Source of the DNA: Pararge aegeria
Lineage: Eukaryota > Arthropoda > Insecta > Lepidoptera > Nymphalidae
Reading direction: 5' to 3'
Length of the DNA stretch: 64,000 bases
NCBI RefSeq assembly: GCF_905163445.1
Contig: NC_053202.1
Span: 11,098,001 to 11,162,000, forward strand
Shown: positions 34,774 to 44,640 of the stretch, piece after piece
Layout of the letters: each line of letters opens with the position of its first letter
Position numbering within the stretch: position 1 is the stretch's first letter
The notes under the pieces: model-generated
What the model saw: only the letters and a program-made list of their open reading frames with translations
The model's database searches: none
Told to the model about the DNA's origin: nothing
Made by a program: the position numbers and the translations under genes

Positions 34774-35012
34774 ATATATACTACGACAACACACACATCG
34801 CCATCTAGCCCCAAAGTAAGCGTAGCTTGTATTACGGGTACTAAGATGCATTATGAATATTTTTATGAATAATATACATAAATACTTATGATATGCCCAG
34901 AAACTGAAAAACATTCATGTACACCATATAAAAATTCTCCAGTTGTGGGAAACGAACCCACGGCCTTAGATCGAGAAAGCAGAGTTGCTGCCCACAGCGC
35001 CAATCGGCCGTC
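34774..35012 (-). mobile_element. SINE-A, full length
   Basis: Minus-strand GACGGCCGATTGGCGCTGTG and GGGTTCGTTTCCCACAACTG. Abuts the E-I LINE UTR at 35016. Confidence 0.8.
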
Positions 35013-35015
35013 AAA

Positions 35016-35402
35016 TTATTAAATCATTGTAAAGTCAACATCTCCTGAGGATGCTCCGGTTTTGAAGCGAAAAGTGCGTAGAGGGTACATTGCCGAAGAT
35101 CTGTTTGGTGTGGAGTATAAGGATTAAAGAAATTATATATTACACCATACAGTGGCGTGTACAGGGTTTTTGACCAGGGTATGGATAAAGAAGGCGGATG
35201 GCATAAAATGGGAAAAATCCTTCGCTTTTATGAGTTATACAAAAAATTTAGAGTAGGCAGTGCTTTTGTGCATGTATAAAGTGCACGCCACTGACACTAT
35301 ACAGATTCTCCTGCTTTTCGCATAGTATAGCAAATTAAGCTTAATTTTCATAACATATCATGGAATTCCGCAAAGTAACGCCTGCTTCTATCCAATGCTT
35401 CA
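35016..35402 (+). mobile_element. LINE E-I 3' UTR, interrupted by hAT MITE
   Basis: CATTGTAAAGTCAACATCTC ... GGTGTGGAGTATAAGGATTA, then the MITE, then CAGATTCTCCTGCTTTTCGC ... AACGCCTGCTTCTATCCAAT, the normal 3' end. Confidence 0.65.
35150..35293. mobile_element. hAT-type MITE inside a LINE 3' end
   Basis: 144 bp, same family as 25680-25825, with ends CAGTGGCGTGTACA and AGTGCACGCCACTG. The flanking 8-mers ACACCATA (35142-35149) and ACACTATA (35294-35301) are a TSD with one mismatch. It interrupts a LINE E-I 3' UTR that resumes as CAGATTCTCCTGCTTTTCG. Confidence 0.85.
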
Positions 35403-35635
35403 ATTAGTCGTGTACACGGTTTCTGTACGGTATTAATTCTATGTTTCACACATAGTTTACTTTCGTAATATGAATATGTGTAACTATAACTAACTGTATT
35501 GACTGTATTGTTGATGTTGGACATACCGCAGAATTAAATACTTGAGTACTGAGTGGTTCCTATACGCTTGAAGCAGTATTTTTAGTAGTAGTAGTGTGAC
35601 AGAGCTCATCCTGGCAAGTAAGGAGTTAATATTAA

Positions 35636-35922
35636 GGATTACTTAAACGATAAAAAAGCTTGGGTGTGAATTGCTCTAGCTTCATAGCTGAATATAAATT
35701 TACTGTGAGATGGTGATAACAAAAAAAAAATTTACGCGTCTAAGTTTGTTGTGGGCTCTTCTTAGACCAGGGCGCGTTTGGAACCCTCGTAGCTTTAGGT
35801 TTAAGTTGGCGAACGAAGTTATCACCACCCCCTTACAATTAAGTAAACATTTATGTATGAACGCTTCATAAGTGCCTGTGATAGGCCAACATGAATAAAG
35901 AAATTTTGAATTTGAATTTTTA
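35636..35922 (+). mobile_element. LINE D 3' end
   Basis: ACTTAAACGATAAAAAAGCT (YLNDKKAW), GTGAGATGGTGATAAC, GGCGCGTTTGGAACCCTCGT and a short TTTGAATTTGAATTTT tail. Confidence 0.65.
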
Positions 35923-36002
35923 AGTACTATCGCCGTGCTTATTTTTGCCGCTAAGCAGCAGCTGATTACAGGCACGTAAGATTAACATCTACGCCGCAGG
36001 TT

Positions 36003-36240
36003 GATGATTAAATTACCCTCATTTAGTAGTAGTAGAAGCTTTATGTGACAGAGCTCGTCCGGGGAAGTTCTGCCGCTAAGCAGCATTGCTGCAATGCTGT
36101 GTTCCAGTCTGAAGGGCGTGGTCACATGAGCCACCTACGCCTCAAAACGAGCGGCACAGGGCGGCATGTTGCGTGACGTGCTCCTTGCATGCCCTGTGAA
36201 GTGCTGCTATGTTTATAGACGATGGTATTCCACTTATCAT
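36003..36240 (+). mobile_element. Dispersed repeat family K
   Basis: GTGACAGAGCTCGTCCGGGG, GCCGCTAAGCAGCATTGCTG, GACGTGCTCCTTGCATGCCC. The same blocks occur at 61318-61525 (+), 61005-61190 (-), 21785-21870 (+) and 2300-2410 (+). Probably a retroelement 3' end; class not known. Confidence 0.55.
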
Positions 36241-36374
36241 CAGGTGAAAGTCGGCTATCGGCTGTCCAACAACCAACTATCTCCGGTACATCAAGTATAG
36301 CGCCTCCAGCTCATTCCTTGATAAAGAGAAAAGCGTCAGCGGCATCTTTATAGTCAGTTAGAAATTTTGTTATT

Positions 36375-36490
36375 GGATAGAAGCAAACGTTACTATGCGG
36401 AAATCCATGATATATTATGAAATTTAAGCTTAATAGCAAACACCGCGAAAAGTAGGGAAATCTATACGGTGTAATATATAATTTTTAGGT
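36375..36490 (-). mobile_element. LINE E-I 3' end fragment
   Basis: Plus-strand TTGGATAGAAGCAAACGTTA and ATCCATGATATATTATGAAA are the reverse complement of the E-I 3' terminus. Confidence 0.55.
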
Positions 36491-36639
36491 TTAAAGACGT
36501 TTATTCTCAAAAGCAACAGTTTCACTTAATGAGAAATTAAAAAAATAACATAAAGAAGTGGTAATATATTATCTAGTTTAGTGTGGTACAGAAACAAAAC
36601 AAACACAAAAATACAAAAGGTGGCGCGTTTATAAAAAAT

Positions 36640-37010
36640 TTAAACAATGCTTTTTTATTTTGTTTTTAAATAATTTAAAAGATTTCTCGAAAAAAATCTC
36701 TTTGGGTAGACTATTGTATAGTATTGCTCCCTCGACCTGTATAGTTTTACTGCCATACTTAGTTCTAGTCTTCTTCTCTTATTATCTTCTATCTTAATTT
36801 ATGCCTATTTCGTGTATTTAGATGTGATTTAGTTTTAAACGTAATTTGTGTATTTATGACTTCGGTAAGTATTTTTCTAACTAGTATGCATGTTTTGTAT
36901 TTATACAGCTGGCTAGAAAATATGTTAGTTTTTTTTTGAAGTAAAACTTCTTTTAAACTCAGATCTGTTTTTTGGCGGAAGTAACACTTGCGTCTGTGTA
37001 GTTCCATCTG
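36640..37010 (-). mobile_element. Non-LTR RT C-terminal remnant (third type)
   Basis: Minus-strand frame with KYGSKTIQVEGAILYNSLPK then EIFFEKSFKLFKNKIKK, and further upstream HLNTRNRHKLR. The ILYNSLPKEI...FK..IK pattern is common at the C-terminus of CR1/Jockey-like RT proteins. Stops interrupt it. Confidence 0.55.
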
Positions 37011-37149
37011 CTTCGTCCAATCAATTATTTGTATAAAAAAGTATAATTTTCCTCATCAACATCAATTGAAGAAACGATTTATCTTTTACGGAGCGGACGG
37101 CCAGAACATGCTTCGATCTTGCACCGACGGCAAACTCCAGGTTCCATTT

Positions 37150-37340
37150 AGTCGCACGAAATACTATAGCAACTCTTCTACTACTTCTAAAAGAGCAACT
37201 ACCGAGTTTCTTGCCGGCTCTTCTCGGTAGAATCTGCTTTCCGAACCGGTGGTAGAGTCACACAAACATGCATACTTGACGTTTCAAAAGTGCTTATAAA
37301 GTAGGCCTACTTGAAATAAATGAATTTGAATTTTTTTGTT
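37150..37340 (+). mobile_element. LINE E-II 3' UTR
   Basis: TTTCTTGCCGGCTCTTCTCG, then GTAGAGTCACACAAACATGC and CTTGACGTTTCAAAAGTGCT, with a GAATTTGAATTTTT tail. The sequence just upstream (37070-37150) may be more LINE coding sequence but is not recognised. Confidence 0.55.
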
Positions 37341-37726
37341 TTTTTTTTTTCTACGGTTAATTGTGTCAGACTCTGGGATTCCCTGCCTGCTGACGTACGT
37401 CAGTCAGCGTTTGGAAAACCATTTCTTATCTATGTAATTTTTTTTTTTTAATTAATGGAACACCAACAGCTTTTTCACAATACATAGTAAAGAAAAATTA
37501 CAAATATTTTGCTTCTAATCTGTGTGACTAGCCACTTTAAGATGTGCACAGCATTTACAATACAATGACCGATATAGTATGTAGTAATCTGCATAAATGT
37601 GTATATAGTTATATATATAATGTATAACATGTGTAGTATTAGAATTTATGAGTAAGTAGTTTTTTATAATTATTTTGTATATACCTACTCGTATATACAT
37701 ATATATTATATATATTTTTCAACACA

Positions 37727-38018
37727 CATCATCATATCAACCAGCACACTACAGGCCACGGGGCTCGACAATGCGAAGAGTTTAAGCCGTAGTCCACCAC
37801 GTTGGTGCAATGCGGATTGGTGGACTCCAAACGCCTTTGAGAACATTATGGAAAACTCTCAGGCATGCAGGTTTCCTCACGATGTTTTCCTTCACAGTTG
37901 AAGTAGGCGTTATTTTATTGCTTAGAACGCACAAAACTTAGATAAGTTAGAGGTGCGTGCTGGGATCTTAACTCTGCCTCACGAAAGTGAAGTTGAAGTT
38001 CTACCGGACCATCACCGA
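37727..38018 (-). mobile_element. SINE-C
   Basis: Tail ATCATCATATCAACCAGCAC, CATGCAGGTTTCCTCACGAT, head near CTACCGGACCATCACCGATT. Confidence 0.75.
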
Positions 38019-38025
38019 TTCTTGT

Positions 38026-38480
38026 TGAAACTTAGACAAAGATATATCTAATATTTCCTTCGGTATCATGTTGACTGAGCTGACTACCTCCCTGCCACAA
38101 CAGTGAGCTCTTTGAATTTAAATAGGAGGTCTCGGGTTTGATTCCCGGCAGAGGATGACGGGAATTTATTATTTCTGAATTTTCCCTGGTCTGGTGTGGT
38201 GGCTAGTTACCATCCTACTGACAAAGGCGTGCTGCTAAGCGATTTAGTGTTCCGGTGCGATGTCGCGTAGAAACCGATTAGGGGGTATGACTACTCCCTA
38301 ACAGGTTAGGCCGCTACCATCTCAGACTACGTCATCACTTACTACCAGGTGAGATTGCAGTAAAACACTAACCCGGAGTGGAATAAAAATTAAATGGTAA
38401 TAAAAAAAGCATTTACCCCATCCTCACGAAGGAATTCTGTACTTTTCTCAGATTATAAGCAGTCAAGATTAGAATAGTAG
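38026..38480 (-). mobile_element. LINE E-II fragment split by a SINE-G
   Basis: Minus-strand coding NMIPKEILDISLSKF (38030-38084) and ILTAYNLRKVQNSFVRMG (38400-38470) are adjacent parts of the LINE E frame, separated by the SINE-G at 38085-38400. Confidence 0.55.
38085..38400 (+). mobile_element. SINE-G, full length, inserted in LINE E-II
   Basis: CGGGTTTGATTCCCGGCAGA, GTGGTGGCTAGTTACCATCC, GCGATTTAGTGTTCCGGTGC, 3' end CGGAGTGGAATAAAAATTAA. Both sides are minus-strand LINE coding. Confidence 0.75.
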
Positions 38481-38727
38481 AAATATTAATTTATAAAACA
38501 TAATATAAATCAACAAAACTATCACAATAGCTCGATTATACAGTTAATATGCCGTAGATGCCCATATATGCCTTATAACCTTGTGCGATACACAATGGTA
38601 CAAAAAGATACGAACGAAGCGAAGAACTTCCTCCGCAAAAGTGATAAAATACAAACTATTCAATACCAGCCACATCTAGATCCTAGGAGACATATCAATG
38701 CGCTACCGCACGCTAATGAAGATATAA

Positions 38728-38907
38728 TATCCGTTTCTAAACGTATTTATTTCCCCGCGGCCATTTTGTTCCGATGACAGACCTTTGAGCGGGTAATGGC
38801 GGCCAATTATTGGGATTTAGTTGTCAATGTCGCAGTTTAATTGGATTATTGTTATCTGTTTATGCGAAGTGAATTATGCAAATGGCGTTGTTTCATTTCG
38901 GTTTAAT
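38728..38907. promoter_or_regulatory. Duplicated noncoding module, copy 1
   Basis: Blocks CCCCGCGGCCATTTTGTTCC, GATGACAGAC, GGTAATGGCGGCC, CAGTTTAATTGGATTATTGT, TATCTGTTTATG and ATTATGCAAATGGCG. ATGCAAAT (38876-38883) is the POU octamer; TTAATT/GATTA resemble homeodomain sites. Regulatory role is inference. An open frame across it is not convincing. Confidence 0.5.
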
Positions 38908-39090
38908 AGTTTTTTTTTAAAGTAGCCACATTTCACGATTACAAAATCTGACTAAAAGATCTAATCTTAGAATGTTATTTGACTGTACAGGTTAGCTTTT
39001 GTAACTACAAATATGATTTTAACACAAAAAATTAAAGAATGTCTTAAAAAAAATTATCGTGATTAAAATGAAGGTAAAATAACATACAAA

Positions 39091-39255
39091 ATCCGTTTTC
39101 AAACGTAGGTATTAATTTTCCCGCGGCCATCTTGTTCCGATGACAGACGGAACTTTTAGCGTGTAATGGCGGCCTATTTTTGGCATTCGCAGTTTAATTC
39201 GATTATTGTTATCTGTTTATGTAAAGTGTATTATGCAAATGGCGATGTTTAATTT
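39091..39255. promoter_or_regulatory. Duplicated noncoding module, copy 2
   Basis: CCCGCGGCCATCTTGTTCCG, ATGACAGAC, TGTAATGGCGGCC, GCAGTTTAATTCGATTATTG, TTATCTGTTTATG, ATTATGCAAATGGCG (octamer at 39233-39240). Same order and spacing as copy 1, about 360 bp away; the intervening 180 bp are not duplicated. Confidence 0.5.
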
Positions 39256-39841
39256 AAATTCAATAAAAAATTTGGTTTTACTAATGGCGCCAAATATAAA
39301 TAAGTATAAAATAATTTGACTTTAAACTTAGCTAGGAATTGTATTACAAAATGAGTTAAGTATCGAGATTTGATGAATTAGCGGCTCTCTGCACAGGCAT
39401 TTTGGTCCGCGGGGAAAGGATGTTTATGTTTATCTACTCACGGGACGGTGGAAATTAAATCCAAATAATAAACAAATAATATTAAACGGGGGTAAACTTA
39501 TACTTTTCCTTGTTACGATGCTTGACAGGTGAACAGGTAAATTTTATGTTTTATCTGTGGATATAATCGCTCTTTGCTGATGCTGAGGATAAGTGGAACA
39601 GATAATATGTTATGGAGTGTAGCGAGAGGTTATTTCTCCGGGTTTTTGCTGCCATACCCATACTTGCTGTGTTCTTTGAAACGATTTGTTGTTATTATGT
39701 GCATGCTATGAAGCTATGTTAATTATTATTAATGAGCGCCGATTAGTAACTCCGGAGATAGGGGTGGCAAATGACTTTTGGTAGACGGGCGGAAATCGTC
39801 GTCATCTTTATATGTAAATTCTTCTAAATATTTAAATTTAA

Positions 39842-40168
39842 GCGGTGTTAGCCCAGTGGTAGGAGCTTGACTTCACTTTCGCGGGGTCGAATTCGAAGCC
39901 CAGCACGCACTTCAACATTTCTAAGTTATGTGCGTTTTAAGTAATTAAAATATCACTTGCTTCAACGGTGAAGGAAAACCGTGAGGAAACCTGCATGCCT
40001 GAGAGTCCTCCATAATTTTCTCAAAGGTGTGTAGAGTCCACCAATCCGCACTGGGCCAGCGTGGTGGACTACGGCCTTAACCCCTTATCATTGTGGTAGG
40101 AGACCCGTGCCCGAGAAATCCTCGGAAAGTGAAGTTGAAGTCCCACCCACTGGGCTCTCGACGCTTTA
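39842..40168 (+). mobile_element. SINE-C plus an inverted head fragment
   Basis: A plus-strand SINE-C (GCGGTGTTAGCCCAGTGG ... GGAGACCCGTGCCC) to about 40110 is followed at 40111-40168 by the head in the opposite orientation (AAGTGAAGTTGAAGTCCCAC, CCACTGGGCTCTCGACGC). Confidence 0.75.
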
Positions 40169-40342
40169 TATCTTATATCATATTTTTTGTATGGAACTGT
40201 AATATCGGTCGATAGCCTCGACAGTTCGTTCGATAGATCTATAGTTCGTTTTTGCTTAACGCCTTATTAAGCAATCAAATTTACTATATGGACATGAGCT
40301 ACGTTATCCCTGGAAAACCCATCACCCCCACCCACCGTCCCT

Positions 40343-40707
40343 CCAGTGACGTGCACTTCATACAGGCACAAAAGGACTGCTTACCCTGAAATTGCTATAT
40401 AAATGTTATAAATTTAAAATGCATATAAAAAATTTCGGAAAGGCATATACTAATGTCGGCATCGACGGTAATAGAGCCAGAGCTTAATTGGAGAAAGCGC
40501 TCAGGCCGCGATTGCCAAAGAGTCGCAGGTTCAAATCCGGTCAGTTCCGAAAATTTTTATATTCATTTTAAATTTATAAAATTGATAAATCATCCAAATG
40601 TAGGTATCCTAATAAAAATTGCTATATAACTCGTATAGAATTTTTGCCCTTTTTATGCAATTTACCTGCTAAATGCATACTCTGGTAGAGCACACCACTG
40701 GTTACTA
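40343..40707. mobile_element. Degenerate hAT-type MITE split by a tRNA-like element
   Basis: The left end CAGTGACGTGCACTTCATAC and right end GAGCACACCACTG are mutated family TIRs. The interior is interrupted at AATTGCTATATAA, which is present on both sides of the inserted tRNA-like element (near 40390-40402 and 40617-40630). That is the expected TSD of a retrotransposed insert. Confidence 0.55.
40403..40616 (+). mobile_element. tRNA-like SINE (family T), nested in MITE
   Basis: It contains a tRNA-like module (A-box-like GCTTAATTGG, anticodon-like GGCCGCGATTGCC, B-box GGTTCAAATCC). Inverted ends of more than 30 bp flank it: TTTAAAATGCATATAAAAAA then TTTCGGAA on the left, and TTCCGAAAATTTTTATATTC then ATTTTAAA on the right. 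It has a duplicated 13-mer AATTGCTATATAA at the insertion site. It is unusual in combining a Pol III-type head with a foldback structure. Confidence 0.6.
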
Positions 40708-41342
40708 TGGGATTTCTGAGCAACCTTAATAAACGCGAACGAAGAAAGTGGGCAACAGCTAGTATAGTTTTAAAATAATAAGATAAATATTCATTACAAT
40801 ACCTACCTTATTCTATGAGTCGTACCTATAAATATAGGTTCACACGTAGACAGTCTAGACATAAAACGCAAACATCCAAAAACAGACTCTTTCTTTATAG
40901 AGTTAGAGTACAAAACAGATATTTATTAAATTAGTTTAACAATAATGGCAGGCTTCAATAAAAACTTGAAGTCCGTTGATTGTATAATTTCGTGCTCGCG
41001 TTCGACTTCACTTATCGCTTTATCAACACAATGTTTGTCCTTTTCACGTACGTATCTAATCGCTGAGGTGCGAGAAGGAGCGAGGAGTAAGAAAACGATT
41101 TTTATAGTTTTACACGGCGTTTAATTCCCTTTTATGCAATAGGTCATTTCATATCGTATGTTTTATTACTAATATCGATATTTATGGAGTTTGTTGTATT
41201 TTATATCGATTATCCATACCATTATGAATGCTTAAGGGTTTCTATTTGTTTTTTTTTTCCACTACACGTTAGCCCTTGACTTCAATCTCACCCGCTTGTA
41301 AGTTGATGAGGCAGTTTAAGATGGTAACGGGCTAACCTTTTC

Positions 41343-41580
41343 TTTCCGCTTTTCGCGGAGTAGGTATAGCAATTTAAGCTTAATTTTCATAATATATCAT
41401 GGCATTCGGCAAAGTAACTGCTTCTATCCAATATCGAATATAGAAAAGATTGAAGTAATTATAAATTACACCACACAGATTCTACTGCTTTTCGCGGAGT
41501 ATAGCAATTTAAGCTTAATTTTCATAATATATCATGGCATTCAGCAAAGTAACTGCTTCTATCCAACATTGAATATAGAA
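41343..41580 (+). repeat. Tandem pair of LINE E-I 3' ends
   Basis: CTTTTCGCGGAGTAGGTATA ... AACTGCTTCTATCCAATATC (41349-41430) is followed by TACTGCTTTTCGCGGAGTAT ... AACTGCTTCTATCCAACATT (41485-41575). Two near-identical 3' ends lie head to tail and share the diverged AAAGTAACTGC variant. Confidence 0.6.
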
Positions 41581-41589
41581 AACCTATTG

Positions 41590-41910
41590 ACCTACCAATG
41601 CATACATTTAAAAAATGTGTAAAAACGCATCTAGTATAGCGAGGTTACTATACATTTGATGAATTCCTCAATGACAAGGTAGAATGGAAGCAGCCAGCCT
41701 CGCTCTCATCTCCCGCAAGATAGCAAAATGATTGTAAATGTTGATGTTGGAAAAGAGCAACTACTGAGTTTCTTGCCGGCTCTTCTCGGTAGAATCTGCT
41801 TTCCGAAACGGTGGTAGAGTCACACAAACATACATACTTGACGTTTCAAAAGTGCTTATATAGTAGGCCTACTTGAATCAAATGAATTTTAATTTGAATT
41901 TTGAAAACGG
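41590..41910 (+). mobile_element. LINE E-II 3' end
   Basis: Coding remnant (PMHTFKKCVKTHL-like, DEFLNDKVEWKQPAS), then 3' UTR with TTTCTTGCCGGCTCTTCTCG and CTTGACGTTTCAAAAGTGCT, ending in AATTTTAATTTGAATTTTG. Confidence 0.6.
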
Positions 41911-41911
41911 G

Positions 41912-42180
41912 CGTAAGAGAATCAAGCATGGCAGACTCGACAGTAGGGGCGAGTGAACAATTTCACAATTTGTCCGCGCGGTTTTTGCGAACCGATAATT
42001 GGCGTTCACCTGCTACCCGCCAGCATAGCGGCCCAAATATGGCGAGCCGCTCGGACCTGCTTTTTGCAGGCATCTGACAAATGTGTAATTATTTATTTAA
42101 TATCATCCGTCGACCGATTTGGTCGCAATTGCCATGCCACTGGAAGTGTGCACCGTTTTTGATCTCAACTCGAGGGAAAA
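41912..42180. other. G+C-richer unique island between LINE pieces
   Basis: TTTGTCCGCGCGGTTTTTGC, CCGCCAGCATAGCGGCCC, TCCGTCGACCGATTTGGTCG. A 69-codon plus-strand frame (41953-42162) covers part of it but has no recognisable features. Could be conserved noncoding DNA. Confidence 0.25.
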
Positions 42181-42227
42181 TCGAGAAAATTGTAATGTAT
42201 GTTAAAAATCTTGGGTATCAATTGCTC

Positions 42228-42645
42228 TGACTTCATAGCTAAACATTAACTAGACTGTGAGATGGTGATAACAAAAAAAACTTGGCTTTGTTGTTTGTTT
42301 GTTGTGGGCTCTTGTTAAATGTAATAAATAAGGTCTACATGAATAAACATTTTTGAAATTGAATTTGAATTCGAATTGAAATTGAAATTGGACGTCTTTT
42401 GTAAGGCATTGGCGTTACGAGTACCATCGTAGTTACTATGCCGCCAACGGTCAGATAAGTGGTTAAGCGTACCGATATAAAAGCAAAAAAAAAATACCCG
42501 GCTAAGTTTGCTGTGGACCAGGGCGCGTTTGGAACCCTCGTAGCTTTAGGTTTAAGTTGGCGAACGATGTTATCACCATCGCCTTACAATTATTTAAACA
42601 TATATGTATGAACACTTCATAAGTGCCTGTGATAGGCCTACATGC
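42228..42645 (+). mobile_element. Two partial LINE D 3' ends
   Basis: A diverged copy with deletion (42228-42392, tail GAATTTGAATTCGAATTGAA) is followed by a second (42478-42645, GGGCGCGTTTGGAACCCTCG). The second is cut by the hAT MITE at 42646. Confidence 0.55.
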
Positions 42646-42780
42646 AGTGGCGTGCATAGTTGGTATGCACAGGATATGCAGATTACATAAAATGATAAAA
42701 TCTCCAGTACGAGTTATAAAAACATAGGGGTAAGCATTACAAGAGTTATAAAAAGCCAACTCTTAAGATATTATAACTCG
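42646..42780. mobile_element. hAT-type MITE, partial copy
   Basis: A left end CAGTGGCGTGCATAG is followed by family sequence (ACATAAAATGATAAAATC), but no right TIR is found; it runs into the A/T palindrome at 42782. It interrupts a LINE D 3' end. Confidence 0.6.
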
Positions 42781-42781
42781 G

Positions 42782-42795
42782 CCTGGATTAATATG

Positions 42796-42839
<44 letters not shown>

Positions 42840-42861
42840 CTGGATGTGGTACTCGTCCTGG

Positions 42862-42908
<47 letters not shown>

Positions 42909-42922
42909 CATATTAATCCAGG
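42782..42922. repeat. Large A/T palindrome with duplicated ends
   Basis: CCTGGATTAATATGCACA (42782-42799) and its reverse complement TGTGCATATTAATCCAGG (42905-42922) enclose two (AT)n tracts. CTCGTCCTGGATTAATA at 42853-42869 gives a second inner inverted repeat with TATTAATCCAGGACGAG (42911-42927). Confidence 0.8.
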
Positions 42923-43439
42923 ACGAGTTATAATATCTTAACAAAACTTGCTTTGATTTTCGTTACAGGTATCTTTGTAATTTTTTCTATAGAGTAAATT
43001 TAACCATTTAGTCAGAAATATGGTATGGAATATAGATTGAAAGAACTTAAACTTTTGATATAGTTAAATTTATTTAAACCTCTTTTAGCAGAACTCAGCA
43101 CATTAGCGGTTTTGTCACACATTAGATGCCAAAGTGAATTGGATGGTTTTGGATAATCGGATTGTGGAAGATACAAGATTTTTTGCGTCAAACTCCACCT
43201 GCTACGGTTGTCAAGTCAGCAGCTGTTAGCTGATTCAGTGGTATGAAACAATTAAGGATACCTACTTGTACCTATCGTATGGTATTAGCCTCACAAAACA
43301 TAAAGACAGGTGTTTCGAAACTTAGCTTCAATAAAGTAATTCGATAGTAAAAACTAAGGCATAACCAAGGAAAGTCGTTCGGGAAACTTCGTGGATTATG
43401 TTTTCGTCTAAATTATTTATTATTATTATTACTAAATTC

Positions 43440-43575
43440 CTTATCCACAAAAACAAAATACAAAAAGAAACACAATACATAAAATTTAAAAAAATACACT
43501 AGTTTATGTGTTCAAAGGCAGTCTTATCGCTAAAGCGATCACTCCCAGACAAACTTTGGCGAAAGCAGTTGTAAT
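43440..43575 (-). mobile_element. LINE M 3' end, diverged
   Basis: GGCAGTCTTATCGCTAAAGC and GATCACTCCCAGACAAACTT; compare 51810-51860 GGCGGCCTTATTGCTTGAAG. Confidence 0.45.
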
Positions 43576-43861
43576 ATTCCTTGCGCCATTAAAAATGTAT
43601 ACCTAAATAAAAATATTGCTTCATGTTATAAATTCTAATACTACACATATAATTATTATTATATATAACACATACTATTCATGCATATGATATTAATAAA
43701 CTGTATACTATAACGCCTCATACATAAAAAAAAATCAACCGACTTTTAAAAAGAGGCGAGGATTTTGCCTGACGTTTACCAGCAGGGAGGGAATTCCGGG
43801 CTCTGACACAATAAACTGTAAAAGAATTACTATAATATTACGTGCGACTGTACGAAACCTG

Positions 43862-44045
43862 TAGTTTGAAGTGACATGAAGGCTGAAGTGGCATAGCTCA
43901 GAGAACGGATGGGCGTTGGTGCTCGAAAGTGCTGGATTGGAAACCCCGCACAGGTAAACGCAGCGTCGTCGTCGTCGTCGGCCACCCACATGGTGGAAAG
44001 ACAACGAGTCATTGGGAGCCGCTGAAAACAAGCGGCCCATTAAAG
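43862..44045 (+). mobile_element. RTE-type LINE 3' fragment
   Basis: GGCTGAAGTGGCATAGCTCA, AGAACGGATGGGCGTTGG, then AAACGCAGCGTCGTCGTCGT, a local (GTC)n expansion inside the RTE C-terminal coding region. It ends AACAAGCGGCCCATT. Confidence 0.6.
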
Positions 44046-44284
44046 ATCTCTCTCTTCTCCTTCACCGTTAAAGATCATCACATCAACGTATTACCAGCCC
44101 AATACAGACCACGGGTCTCCTCCCACAATGTGATGGGTTTTAGGCCACTCTAGCCAAGTGCGGATTGGTAGACTTCACACGGCTTGGAGAACATTTTAGG
44201 AGACTCTTGGGCGTGCAGATTTCTTCATGATGTATCGCCCCGTTACAGCAAGTGATATTTAACTGCTAAAAGCGCAAACACACA

Positions 44285-44640
44285 AAGGAGGCGTTTCCAG
44301 ACCTCAACACACGACTGAAAACCAAACTACTAAAACTAAGTCGGATCAAACTAATGACTGTAGTACTACTGACATGACAGGGCATGGCCAATTAAGTCAG
44401 TCCTCTGTGCAGAGCATGCATGAAGGTAGATGAAACACCGACACAAACAACATCACTCCCTGAAGCACTTGGCGACCTGGGCGGCCTGCTAAGCTTCTGG
44501 AGTGAGCTCGGCTGGCTGGAGTGACCCAGCGGGGGCCGTACCAGTGCCACCACATACAACGGAAGGTTCCGGCCGACCAAGTACGGAGACAAGCCCAGGG
44601 GAAATAAGAAGAAGAAAATCGAACGAAGAACGCGGGCAAA
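44285..44640 (+). mobile_element. Non-LTR (R1-like) ORF2 C-terminal remnant
   Basis: Plus-strand pieces KLSRIKLMTVVL, (frameshift) LCRACMKVDETPT and TSLPEALGDLGGLLSFWSEL then GWLE and a stop. This resembles the cysteine-containing C-terminus after the RNase H-like region of R1-type LINEs. Minus-strand frames here are shadows. Confidence 0.45.

Noticed and set aside
43735..44040. 101-codon minus-strand frame
   Set aside because: Shadow of a plus-strand RTE C-terminal fragment with a (GTC)n expansion, read as Asp/Arg runs.
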